Shown here: piece after piece, positions 1 to 6,722 of the stretch
How the letters are laid out: every line of letters starts with the position of its first letter
How positions within the stretch are numbered: the first letter of the stretch is position 1
DNA from: Bacteroidales bacterium
Lineage (GTDB): Bacteria > Bacteroidota > Bacteroidia > Bacteroidales > WCHB1-69
Assembly: GCA_017964755.1 (NCBI GenBank)
Contig: JAGCRI010000088.1
Span: forward strand, 1 to 9,299
Direction of reading: 5' to 3'
DNA: 9,299 nt
Program-made: the position numbers and the translations under genes
The notes under the pieces: generated by a model
What the model was told of the DNA's origin: nothing
The model's input: only the letters and a program-made list of their open reading frames with translations
Databases searched by the model: none

Positions 1-2106
1 AGCGTCTATTGGATTACTCTGACTGTCCATCCGACATATTTCTTCCAAGAATACGACACAATTTGCGACAATGATACACTTACATGGCACGGCCAACAGT
101 TGACTATTGCCGGTTCTTATCACGACTCGCTCCTTACCTCTCACGGCTGCGACAGTATCTATTGGATTGACCTCACTGTACATCCGACCTATTTCTTCCA
201 AGAATATGACACTATATGCGACAATGATACACTTACGTGGCACGGCCAACAGCTGACTGCCGCCGGCACTTACCACGACTCTCTTCTTACCTCTCACGGC
301 TGCGACAGCGTCTATTGGATTACGCTGACGGTTCACCCGACCTATTTCTTCCAAGACTACGACACTATCTGCGACAATGATACGCTTATATGGCACGGCC
401 AACAGCTGACCACCGCCGGTACTTACCATGACTCTCTACTTACCTCTCACGGCTGCGACAGCGTCTATTGGATTACGCTGACGGTTCACCCGACATTCTT
501 CTTCCAAGAATACGACACTGTCTGCGACAACCATCCGCTCTTATGGCACGGACAAACGCTGACTGCCACAGGTAATTATTACGACTCACTGTTAAGTTCA
601 CACGGCTGCGACAGCGTCTATTGGCTTGATCTCACAGTACACACAACTTATTTATTCCGTGAATTCGACACTATCTGCAACCAAGACACCGCAACATGGC
701 GTAACATGCAGTTCACCCAAGCCGGCGTTTACAACGACTCACTTCTTACAGAGAACGGCTGCGACAGCGTTTACCAGCTTATTTTACATGTTCACCCGAC
801 TTACTTCTTCCACTTATACGACACTATCTGCGACAACCAGACGCTGACATGGCACGGAATGAATCTGTCAATCGACAGCACTTATTACGACTCTCTGCTC
901 ACGACAAACGGCTGCGACAGTGTTTATTGGCTTGAACTTACCGTAATGCCAACATATTTCTTCCAAGAATATGACACTATCTGCGACAACCATCCGCTCC
1001 TATGGCACGGGCAGACACTGACTGCGACCGGCTCATACTACGATACGCTACAGTCATTTTTCGGCTGCGACAGTGTATATTGGATTGACCTTATTGTTCA
1101 TCCTACATATAATATTTATGACACAGTTGAAATCTGCAACTCAGACCTCCCCTACCATTATGCACCTGAAGACACAGTCCTTTCTCCGAACATGTCCGCA
1201 GTCACAAATTATAAATTCGATCATACCTCCATTTTCGGATGCGACAGCATTGTCTATCTCCGCCTTGTGGTTTATGACACTTTCTCTGTTGACATTTACG
1301 ACACTATCTGCCAATGGGAAACATACACCGAAAACGGTTTCAACCTCGAAGAACAAAATGACGAAGGAGACCTGCTCTACCACTTGCCTCTACAAACAGA
1401 ACACGGCTGCGATAGTACGGTTCATCTCCATCTTTATGTTAAAAAATCATACGATGTACAACTATATGACGTTGTATGTCAAGGATATACATACCACAAA
1501 GACGGCTTCATACTGCCACCGCAATATCAGAGCGGAGAGCTCACCTACCAGCAATTCCTGCATACACAGGAAAACTGCGACAGTATTATCACCCTGAATC
1601 TTTCGGTTACAGACCTTGAAGTTGAAATCACACAAGTGAACGGGGATCTCTGCAATGACGGCTTTGTCACTCTGGAGGTCCAAACAACGCTCTTGGATTT
1701 TGTATGGAACACCGGCGACACATCACGGCAGATCACTGTTGACAACTCCGGCTGGTACACCGTGCACGTTGAAGCTGGCGAATGCGCCGCCGATGCGGGC
1801 TTCACTATTGAGCCGTGCACCCTTGAACTGTTCATCCCGAATGCCTTCTCGCCCACCCGTCTTGACGGCATCAACGACGAATTCTACATTAACTGGCCTG
1901 CCCTGTCCAATGTAGAAAAATTCGAGATTAACATTTACGACAGATGGGGAAAACTCGCTTTCCACTCTAAAGACCCGCATTTCAGATGGGACGGAAAAAT
2001 AAACGGAAAAACTGTTCCCGCAAACCATGTTTTCACATACAAAGTGTTCATTTTGGGACGTAACGGCTTTGATTATGTTTACAAAGGAACTATCACTATT
2101 CTATAA
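1..2106 (+). CDS. T9SS type B sorting domain repeat protein, 5'-truncated
   Basis: The reading frame is open from the first base, so the N-terminus and signal peptide lie outside the window and the ATG at 100 is not the true start; 701 residues are visible. The protein consists of 51-residue repeats, each with an 'YDTICDN' motif, a 'WHGQ' motif and a 'GCDSVYW' motif. More diverged 49-56-residue repeats run to about residue 538, followed by an Ig-like beta-rich segment (about 539-607) and a C-terminal domain (608-701) containing FIPNAFSP, DGINDEF, YDRWG and a final YKGTI strand. That last domain matches the gliding-motility-associated/type B sorting domain (TIGR04131/CHU_C), known to send proteins through the type IX secretion system to the cell surface. 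Two Cys per repeat (IC..., GCDS) suggest intra-repeat disulfides. The likely role is adhesin or surface stalk; the ligand is unknown. Domain identity is secure, function is inferred. Confidence 0.9.
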   Translation, partial: SVYWITLTVHPTYFFQEYDTICDNDTLTWHGQQLTIAGSYHDSLLTSHGCDSIYWIDLTVHPTYFFQEYDTICDNDTLTWHGQQLTAAGTYHDSLLTSHGCDSVYWITLTVHPTYFFQDYDTICDNDTLIWHGQQLTTAGTYHDSLLTSHGCDSVYWITLTVHPTFFFQEYDTVCDNHPLLWHGQTLTATGNYYDSLLSSHGCDSVYWLDLTVHTTYLFREFDTICNQDTATWRNMQFTQAGVYNDSLLTENGCDSVYQLILHVHPTYFFHLYDTICDNQTLTWHGMNLSIDSTYYDSLLTTNGCDSVYWLELTVMPTYFFQEYDTICDNHPLLWHGQTLTATGSYYDTLQSFFGCDSVYWIDLIVHPTYNIYDTVEICNSDLPYHYAPEDTVLSPNMSAVTNYKFDHTSIFGCDSIVYLRLVVYDTFSVDIYDTICQWETYTENGFNLEEQNDEGDLLYHLPLQTEHGCDSTVHLHLYVKKSYDVQLYDVVCQGYTYHKDGFILPPQYQSGELTYQQFLHTQENCDSIITLNLSVTDLEVEITQVNGDLCNDGFVTLEVQTTLLDFVWNTGDTSRQITVDNSGWYTVHVEAGECAADAGFTIEPCTLELFIPNAFSPTRLDGINDEFYINWPALSNVEKFEINIYDRWGKLAFHSKDPHFRWDGKINGKTVPANHVFTYKVFILGRNGFDYVYKGTITIL
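52..1116 (+). repeat. Seven tandem ~153-bp in-frame coding repeats
   Basis: Units begin at 52, 205, 358, 511, 664, 817 and 970. The spacing is exactly 153 bp (51 codons) for the first six intervals; the seventh unit is 147 bp. The tail of an earlier unit occupies 1-51, so the array continues left of the window. Units starting at 205 and 358 share an identical run of about 55 bp around the GCDS codons and differ at roughly 14 positions overall. Units at 664 and 817 are more diverged. Two further degenerate repeats start at about 1297 and 1465. The unit is an integral number of codons, so gain or loss of units keeps the frame. Confidence 0.9.
1822..2103 (+). other. C-terminal T9SS type B (CHU_C-like) sorting domain
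   Basis: Residues 608-701 of the repeat protein begin LELFIPNAFSP and continue through DGINDEFYI, an INIYDRWG strand, FRWDG, and the terminal FTYKVFI...YKGTITIL. This order of PNAFSP, N(D/E)xF, DRWG and W(D/N)G motifs is the signature of the gliding-motility-associated C-terminal domain used for type IX export. The domain ends 1 codon before the stop, as expected for a C-terminal secretion signal. Confidence 0.9.
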
Positions 2107-2112
2107 TTTTCG

Positions 2113-2120
2113 TAACTTTG
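2113..2120 (+). promoter_or_regulatory. Bacteroidota -7 promoter box TAACTTTG
   Basis: TAACTTTG matches the Bacteroidota -7 consensus TAnnTTTG and is followed by CA, as in many such promoters. It lies 28 bp upstream of the ATG at 2148 and starts just after the preceding stop codon. I see no clear -33 TTTG at the expected distance. Its position supports the start at 2148, because a TTG start at 2118 would fall inside the promoter. Confidence 0.65.
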
Positions 2121-2147
2121 CAGCCCTATTCCTATGAGCAGTCAATC

Positions 2148-3068
2148 ATGAATAAACTATTGAAAATTAACATATTAGCATTAATAATTCTACTTCCTTT
2201 TGCTTCTCAGGCACAGGAAAAAATTGAGTTTTTCGATATAAACGAGGCATGGCAGGGAAGTCTCAGTATTGGGGTTAACTCTTTTTGGGGTGATGTAAAC
2301 GACTACACCAACAAGATTTTGCCGACCACACCGTTCCAGAGTTCATTCTACCAGCAGCGGTGCTTCGTGCTCGGCGGCTTCTTCGGAAAAAGACTCACAT
2401 CTTATTGGAATATCAACATTGAGTTCAAATTGTCAAACTTGGCGGGCAAAAACTACAAGACCGCGATGCAATTCTATTCTCATATGAACAACGAGATAGT
2501 CTTCACCACAACCGTTGACATATTGGAACTCTGCAAAGTCTATTCGCCATGGTCGCTATATCCGCGCATTGGTGTCGGGGTTTACGGATTCAAGTCGCGG
2601 GTGTGGAACACTCAGACCGGCGTAACAATCAACGCCTATCCTGTGCGCGTTACAGGCACCGAAACAGCAAACCCCACCTCTCCTACTCACATGCAATATG
2701 CTTTTGCAATACCTTTCGGTGTCGGTGTCGGATACCGCATTCTGCCAGAACTAAACATCTTTTTCGAGACCTCAATGACTTGGGTTAATTCCGATTACCT
2801 TGACGCCTACTCCTCAAGCAGCAGGAAATTTGAAGGCGTGTGGACCAGCAGCATCGGCGTCAGCTACCAGTTCGACTTCCCTGTCATAAGATCACACGCA
2901 ACAAAAGGCGGCTACAACGCCTACGACCCCGCACTAAAAAAAGATAACACTGAAGCCGAATACAAGCGGATGCAGGAAAAGTCATCGGTGATACACAAGC
3001 CTGTGAAATCTCATTCCAAAAGTGCGGTAAAAACGAAGAAAGCTAAACGAAAACAATTTTCAATGTAG
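2148..3068 (+). CDS. Outer-membrane beta-barrel protein with basic C-terminal tail
   Basis: This 306-residue protein starts at the ATG at 2148. A classical signal peptide follows: basic MNKLLK, a hydrophobic stretch, then cleavage probably after SQA (residue 22). The mature part alternates amphipathic strands rich in aromatics and glycine (SLSIGVNSFWGDV, VLGGFFGKRL, IGVGVYGF, FGVGVGYRI, SSIGVSYQFDFPV), as in small outer-membrane barrels. The last ~50 residues after the final strand are lysine-rich and probably not part of the barrel. The gene follows a T9SS-secreted surface protein. PorP/SprF-type barrels are often found beside such genes and assist them, but I do not see a secure PorP/SprF signature here; DUF6089-like or generic PF13568-like barrels fit equally well. 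Barrel nature is likely, the specific role unknown. Confidence 0.75.
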   Translation: MNKLLKINILALIILLPFASQAQEKIEFFDINEAWQGSLSIGVNSFWGDVNDYTNKILPTTPFQSSFYQQRCFVLGGFFGKRLTSYWNINIEFKLSNLAGKNYKTAMQFYSHMNNEIVFTTTVDILELCKVYSPWSLYPRIGVGVYGFKSRVWNTQTGVTINAYPVRVTGTETANPTSPTHMQYAFAIPFGVGVGYRILPELNIFFETSMTWVNSDYLDAYSSSSRKFEGVWTSSIGVSYQFDFPVIRSHATKGGYNAYDPALKKDNTEAEYKRMQEKSSVIHKPVKSHSKSAVKTKKAKRKQFSM

Positions 3069-3091
3069 TTTTTAATACTATAAATCAATAC

Positions 3092-3121
3092 TTTACAATT
3101 AAAAATAAAATCATATCTTTG
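3092..3121 (+). promoter_or_regulatory. Promoter of the ACP operon (TTT-N19-TATCTTTG)
   Basis: The -7 box TATCTTTG lies at 3114-3121, followed by CA. A TTT at 3092-3094, 19 bp upstream, fits the -33 element. The whole 3069-3167 interval is AT-rich, and the ATG of the acyl carrier protein is at 3168, leaving a leader of about 40 nt. No terminator hairpin is evident between the barrel gene and this promoter. Confidence 0.7.
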
Positions 3122-3167
3122 CAAAAAATCTTTTAAACCGATAATAATAATCTAAAAAATTAAAATA

Positions 3168-3419
3168 ATGAACAGAGAAGAATTAATCGCAAAAACAAAT
3201 GAAGTGTTAGCAGAAGAATTTGAAGTCGCAATCGAAGACATTACCCCTGATGCAGACATCAAATCAACACTCGAACTCGACAGCCTCAGTCTGGTTGATA
3301 TGGTAGCGCTTATTGAAGAGACTTTCAATGTTGAAATCAAAGGGCAGGACATTTCAAAAATCAAGAATTTCGATGCTCTTTATGACTTCATTTTAGCGAA
3401 GATCAATGGCGAAAAATGA
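3168..3419 (+). CDS. Acyl carrier protein
   Basis: An 83-residue acidic four-helix carrier protein of normal ACP length. The motif LELDSLSLVDMV contains Ser39, the expected 4'-phosphopantetheine attachment site in the DSL context. It would carry the growing acyl or polyenoyl chain as a thioester in the cytoplasm. It is the first gene after a clear promoter, and its last 14 bp overlap the start of the next gene in another frame, indicating translational coupling with a dedicated dehydratase. Given its neighbours it is probably a pathway-specific ACP (as in aryl-polyene or flexirubin clusters) rather than the housekeeping AcpP. That assignment comes from context; the ACP family call is secure. 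Confidence 0.92.
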   Translation: MNREELIAKTNEVLAEEFEVAIEDITPDADIKSTLELDSLSLVDMVALIEETFNVEIKGQDISKIKNFDALYDFILAKINGEK

Positions 3420-3816
3420 AATTACTGATTTCTTGCTCCAACGTGAACCGATACTGATGGTTAACACGTTGGACGAGGTTTCTGAAAAGGAATGCACCAC
3501 CTCGCTGACCATTAAAGAAGACAATTTTTTTATTGGTGATGACGGTATGTTCTCCGAGCCGGGACTGATTGAGCATATAGCCCAATCGTGTTCTGTACTT
3601 GTAGGCTGGAATGCGCGCCAACGCAGCGAAGAGGCTGCAATCGGCTATATCGGCGAAGTGAAAAAATGCCGCATTGAGTTCCTGCCGAAAACTGGCGACA
3701 CGTTGCACACACACATTAAGTTCCTCTCCGAAGCAATGGGCGTCACACTCGCCACGGCCGAAACTTACTGCAACGACAAGCTCGTAACTTCTTGCAAATT
3801 AAAGATTTCCTTATAA
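3406..3816 (+). CDS. ApeP-like hotdog-fold 3-hydroxyacyl-ACP dehydratase subunit
   Basis: A 136-residue single-hotdog protein. The N-terminus (FLLQREPILMVNTLDEV, residues 9-25) corresponds to the FabZ/FabA-like 'PHRxPxLLVDxV' start. The helix region PGLIEHIAQS (52-61) corresponds to the conserved E-x-x-AQ helix, and IGYIGEVKKCRI is typical of the ApeP-type branch. The canonical FabZ His in 'GHFPGxP' is absent; the aligned loop reads GDDGMFSEPG, while Glu56 is retained. In aryl-polyene systems ApeP works as a complex with ApeI, and an ApeI-like domain with an intact GHFPG motif is encoded just downstream. I therefore infer this is the non-classical half of a heteromeric dehydratase. It starts 14 bp inside the ACP gene and ends 11 bp before the next start. 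Confidence 0.78.
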   Translation: MAKNEITDFLLQREPILMVNTLDEVSEKECTTSLTIKEDNFFIGDDGMFSEPGLIEHIAQSCSVLVGWNARQRSEEAAIGYIGEVKKCRIEFLPKTGDTLHTHIKFLSEAMGVTLATAETYCNDKLVTSCKLKISL

Positions 3817-3827
3817 ATCAGAAAAGC

Positions 3828-4598
3828 ATGCTTACCGACACGTTATTTTTTACTGTCCCTTTTTACGACATGGACGCTTTAAGTGTGGTATGGCACGGCA
3901 ACTATGTGAAATATATGGAAAGAGGGCGCGAATCGTTCGGGCAAAAATTCGGGCTGGAGTATATGCGCATTTACGATAACGGCTTTGTTGTCCCTGTCGT
4001 GGATATGCACATCCGCTATTGGGTGTCGGCGCGCGCCGGCGACAGACTCCGCCTCGAAACATCTCTCAAAATTCACTCTTCTGCAAAACTGCACTTCTTT
4101 TATTCACTTTATAAAGAATCTGATAACCAACTCATTATGCAAGCAGAGACAACACAGTTGTTTGTCTCCGTCAATGGTGAATTTACAGCGTCCAATCCGA
4201 CTTTCTTTTCTGAATGGAAGAAAAAAATCATGAAAAAATATTTCTTTTTTGAGTCAGAACCTGAAAAAACTGAAGACAATTATAGAATTGACGTCATACT
4301 TAATGATGAATGTTCAGTTTACAAGGGACATTTCCCCGGAAATCCTATTTCTCCCGGAGTCTGCAACATGAACATGATTCGTGAGTGTGCAGAAAAGATC
4401 ACCGGTTCGCGGCTCCGTATCAAAGAGATCGCACACTGCCGCTTTCTCTCACTTATCACCCCTCAAAACACCCCAAAACTGACTGTCAGCCTCAATATGG
4501 CGGAAGAAGACGACTTGTCGTATAATGTAACCGCAAATATCAGCGATAAATCAGGAAAAATATTTGTGGATTTCAAAGGTAAAATGACAAAAATCTGA
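3828..4598 (+). CDS. Fused acyl thioesterase (4HBT/YbgC, ApeH-like) and ApeI-like dehydratase
   Basis: This 256-residue protein joins two hotdog domains. Domain 1 (about 1-134) has the 4-hydroxybenzoyl-CoA/YbgC thioesterase signature FYDMDALSVVWHGNYVKYME, with catalytic-type Asp16 and the H23-G-N-Y loop; it would hydrolyse acyl-CoA or acyl-ACP. Domain 2 (about 135-256) carries YKGHFPGNPISPGV, the FabA/FabZ/ApeI dehydratase motif with His168. The ATG at 3828 is preferred over an upstream TTG at 3792, which would overlap the previous gene; the chosen start is 11 bp after its stop. In characterised aryl-polyene clusters thioesterase and dehydratase are separate genes (ApeH, ApeI), so the fusion is notable. 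An in-frame ATG at 4230, preceded by GGAAG, lies exactly at the domain boundary and might yield a separate dehydratase. Domain calls are firm, pathway inferred. Confidence 0.85.
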   Translation: MLTDTLFFTVPFYDMDALSVVWHGNYVKYMERGRESFGQKFGLEYMRIYDNGFVVPVVDMHIRYWVSARAGDRLRLETSLKIHSSAKLHFFYSLYKESDNQLIMQAETTQLFVSVNGEFTASNPTFFSEWKKKIMKKYFFFESEPEKTEDNYRIDVILNDECSVYKGHFPGNPISPGVCNMNMIRECAEKITGSRLRIKEIAHCRFLSLITPQNTPKLTVSLNMAEEDDLSYNVTANISDKSGKIFVDFKGKMTKI

Positions 4599-4611
4599 TA
4601 ATGAAGTCTTT

Positions 4612-6102
4612 ATGAAATACGATGTGGTCATTATCGGAGGAGGTCTCGGAGGCTTGGAATGCGGATATATGCTTGCCAAAAAAGGCTTGAGTGTCTGCAT
4701 TGTAGAAAAAAATGCGCGCACAGGCGGCTGTCTCCAGAATTTCACCCGAAACGGACACATCTTCGACACAGGCTTCCATTATGTTGGCGGTCTCGCCGAA
4801 GGGCAACCTCTCAACAAAATTTTCAGCGCACTTGGCCTGCTCGACCTTCCTTGGAAACAACTTGACACCGACTGCTTCGACGAAGTCATTTTTAACGGGG
4901 AACGCTACCGGTTCGCAAACGGATACGACAATTTCACAGAAACCCTGCTCCACGACTGCGAAAAAAACGGACACACAATAAACGCAAAAGCGCAAAGTGG
5001 GCTAAAAGAGTACGCCAACCTGTTGAAAGAAATCGGGGAAACAACATTCGACAGGCTTAACAAAAAATCCTTGGAACATCTTGCGGCGGAATCATATTTT
5101 TCAAAACCGATATACCAATATTTAAAAGAAACCATTTACAATGAGTTACTTATCGGGATATTGGGCGGCACGTCACTAAAGATGGAACTGGAAGAAAAGA
5201 CGCTGCCCCTATACACATTTTCGCAAATCAACAGTTCGTTTGTGCAGAGTGCGTGGCGGCTTCGTGGCGGCGGCGAGCAAATCGCAACCACGCTGGCGGC
5301 AAAAATCGAGGGGATGGGCGGCAAGGTACTCACCCGACTCGAAGTTACCCGGATTGTTGAAAAGGACGGCAAAGCTGAAGCCGTTGAAATTGGAGCAGGT
5401 GAATATATTGAAGGTAAGGCTTTTATATCAAATCTCCACCCTGCTTTGACACTTTCGCTCATAAACAGGGAAAACAGTTCAATAAAAAACATCTTCAGAA
5501 GGCGCATCTGCAACTTGGAAAACACATTCGGAATGTTCACAGTAAACCTCGCGCTAAAGGCCGGACGTGTCCCCTACCTCAACCGCAACATCTTCATAAA
5601 CAAAAACACCGATACCGTATGGAACAAAAACGGTGAGCGCGAGAATTTTGAAAACAGAAGTCTGATGGTCTCTTTCCAAGTTCCTGAAAATGAAGCGGTT
5701 CACACTGACAACATTGACATTTTGATGCCAATGTACTGGAATGAAGTCAGCAAGTGGGAAGGCACAAAACTATTCCGCCGCGGTGAAGAGTACGAGGATT
5801 TCAAAGCCAAAACAGCAGAAATCTGTATAAGACGCGTGGAAGAGTATCTGCCTGATTTAAAAGGGACTATAGAAGGGACATTCACCTCCACCCCACTCAC
5901 TTACCGCGACTACACCGGAACGATAAACGGCTCGGCATACGGCATACGGAAGGACTATTCGCGGGCAATGCTCACAGTACTATCGCCCACAACACCGCTG
6001 CAAAATCTCTTTCTCACAGGGCAGAACCTCAACCTGCACGGCATTCTCGGCGTCTCCATGACCGCCCTGATGACCTCGGCGATAGTGGAGGGGAGTTTTT
6101 GA
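4612..6102 (+). CDS. CrtI/RetSat-like FAD-dependent oxidoreductase
   Basis: A 496-residue protein with an N-terminal FAD-binding Rossmann motif: VVIIGGGLGGLECGYMLAKKG, with G9-x-G11-x-x-G14, then acidic IVEKN and the TGG loop. The C-terminal flavin-contacting motif LFLTGQNLNLHGILGVSMTALMT is typical of phytoene desaturases, carotenoid isomerases (CrtISO) and retinol saturases. The length is normal for that family. Members desaturate, saturate or isomerise conjugated polyenes; the exact reaction cannot be read here. The start ATG lies 13 bp after the preceding stop, and there is no promoter-like box in the gap, so it is the last gene of the ACP operon. Oxidoreductases of this type accompany polyene pigment and aryl-polyene-like clusters of Bacteroidota, supporting a polyene product. 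It could alternatively act on a carotenoid-like lipid independently of the ACP genes. Confidence 0.88.
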   Translation: MKYDVVIIGGGLGGLECGYMLAKKGLSVCIVEKNARTGGCLQNFTRNGHIFDTGFHYVGGLAEGQPLNKIFSALGLLDLPWKQLDTDCFDEVIFNGERYRFANGYDNFTETLLHDCEKNGHTINAKAQSGLKEYANLLKEIGETTFDRLNKKSLEHLAAESYFSKPIYQYLKETIYNELLIGILGGTSLKMELEEKTLPLYTFSQINSSFVQSAWRLRGGGEQIATTLAAKIEGMGGKVLTRLEVTRIVEKDGKAEAVEIGAGEYIEGKAFISNLHPALTLSLINRENSSIKNIFRRRICNLENTFGMFTVNLALKAGRVPYLNRNIFINKNTDTVWNKNGERENFENRSLMVSFQVPENEAVHTDNIDILMPMYWNEVSKWEGTKLFRRGEEYEDFKAKTAEICIRRVEEYLPDLKGTIEGTFTSTPLTYRDYTGTINGSAYGIRKDYSRAMLTVLSPTTPLQNLFLTGQNLNLHGILGVSMTALMTSAIVEGSF

Positions 6103-6197
6103 ATTCCGTTCTCACCTATCAACAATCAATTTATTCGTATCTGCCATATTTGATTTTGCCACAAAATACAAATTTCCAATAAATTACAATTGCCATT

Positions 6198-6228
6198 TGT
6201 AGGGCTGCCACATTGTGACAGCCCTACA
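6198..6228. repeat. 31-bp hairpin, copy A
   Basis: Arms TGTAGGGCTG and CAGCCCTACA are perfectly complementary over 10 bp. After one C/A mismatch the stem continues with CACA/TGTG around a single T. The same 31 bp recurs at 6409. The element lies about 95 bp after the last gene of the polyene-like operon and could act as a transcription terminator or processing site, although no T-run follows it. It more likely belongs to a dispersed palindromic repeat family. Confidence 0.8.
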
Positions 6229-6262
6229 GACAACGGCCATACAAACGTCCACCCTACAAACA

Positions 6263-6370
6263 ACAATTTCACATCTGAGGGAAATGACACCGAAATGTAA
6301 CGCATGGCAAATCGATGCGGCGGTTCCCGCATATTATATGTTCATTGGAGAAAACGGACGCAATTGTAGG
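6263..6370. repeat. 108-bp duplicated block, copy A
   Basis: This block aligns without gaps to 6444-6551, with 10 mismatches counted by hand (98/108 identical). The best-conserved parts are ACACCGAAATGTAACGCA and a 29-base run, CGCATATTATATG...GAAAACG. It ends in GCAATTGTAGG in both copies. GTCCACCCTACA at 6247-6258, just upstream, is nearly the reverse complement of TGTAGGGGTGGAT at 6365-6377, so copy A sits between imperfect inverted repeats. No protein-coding signal is shared by the copies. Confidence 0.85.
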
Positions 6371-6408
6371 GGTGGATGGCATAATGCAACTGACAGATGT
6401 GGGAAAGG

Positions 6409-6439
6409 TGTAGGGCTGCCACATTGTGACAGCCCTACA
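6409..6439. repeat. 31-bp hairpin, copy B
   Basis: Identical to the hairpin at 6198-6228, in the same orientation. Here only 4 bp separate it from the 108-bp block, against 34 bp in copy A, so copy A carries about 30 extra bases between hairpin and block (or copy B has lost them). Confidence 0.8.
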
Positions 6440-6443
6440 GACG

Positions 6444-6551
6444 ACAATTTCACACCTGATGGGAAGGACACCGAAATGTAACGCAGGGCAAATCGTTGCG
6501 GCGGTTGTCGCATATTATATGTTCATTGGAGAAAACGTCCGCAATTGTAGG
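6444..6551. repeat. 108-bp duplicated block, copy B
   Basis: Second copy of the block at 6263-6370, offset by 181 bp. Mismatches are scattered single or paired substitutions with no indels, some in the centre (TTCCCGC against TTGTCGC). After the shared end GCAATTGTAGG the sequences part completely, which puts the right boundary of the duplicated unit near 6551. Confidence 0.85.
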
Positions 6552-6580
6552 TTTATCACTTGAATCTATATTCTGCGATT

Positions 6581-6620
6581 TTTTGCTGGAAAAATGCTAT
6601 TTTTGCTGGAAAAATGCAAT
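6581..6620. repeat. 20-bp tandem duplication
   Basis: TTTTGCTGGAAAAATGCTAT is followed immediately by TTTTGCTGGAAAAATGCAAT, two head-to-tail 20-bp units differing at one base. The unit begins with TTTT and includes an AAAAA run, giving weak internal dyad symmetry. It may be a replication-slippage product or paired protein-binding sites. Confidence 0.75.
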
Positions 6621-6722
6621 AAAAAGATTAGGTTGGAAAGAAAAAAATAGTATTTTTTTTATAACTTCCGATAATACAAATTATTGGTAATATGTTGCTG
6701 CTACTTACGGCTGAATGTCAGA

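Noticed and set aside
52..1116. CRISPR-like regularly spaced repeats
   Set aside because: The repeats are contiguous 153-bp coding units in one open frame with no unique spacers; they encode protein repeats ending in a T9SS domain.
2118..2147. Upstream TTG start extending the barrel protein by 10 residues
   Set aside because: The TTG lies within the TAACTTTG promoter box, and the extension would spoil the signal peptide that starts at 2148.
3792..3827. Upstream TTG start of the thioesterase-dehydratase gene
   Set aside because: It overlaps the end of the preceding gene, and the ATG at 3828 fits the usual start of YbgC-like thioesterases just before the first strand.
6215..6481. Plus-strand 88-residue ORF across the repeat region
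   Set aside because: It runs through hairpins and the duplicated block, and the 181-bp offset between block copies puts them in different frames, so the shared sequence is not conserved as protein.
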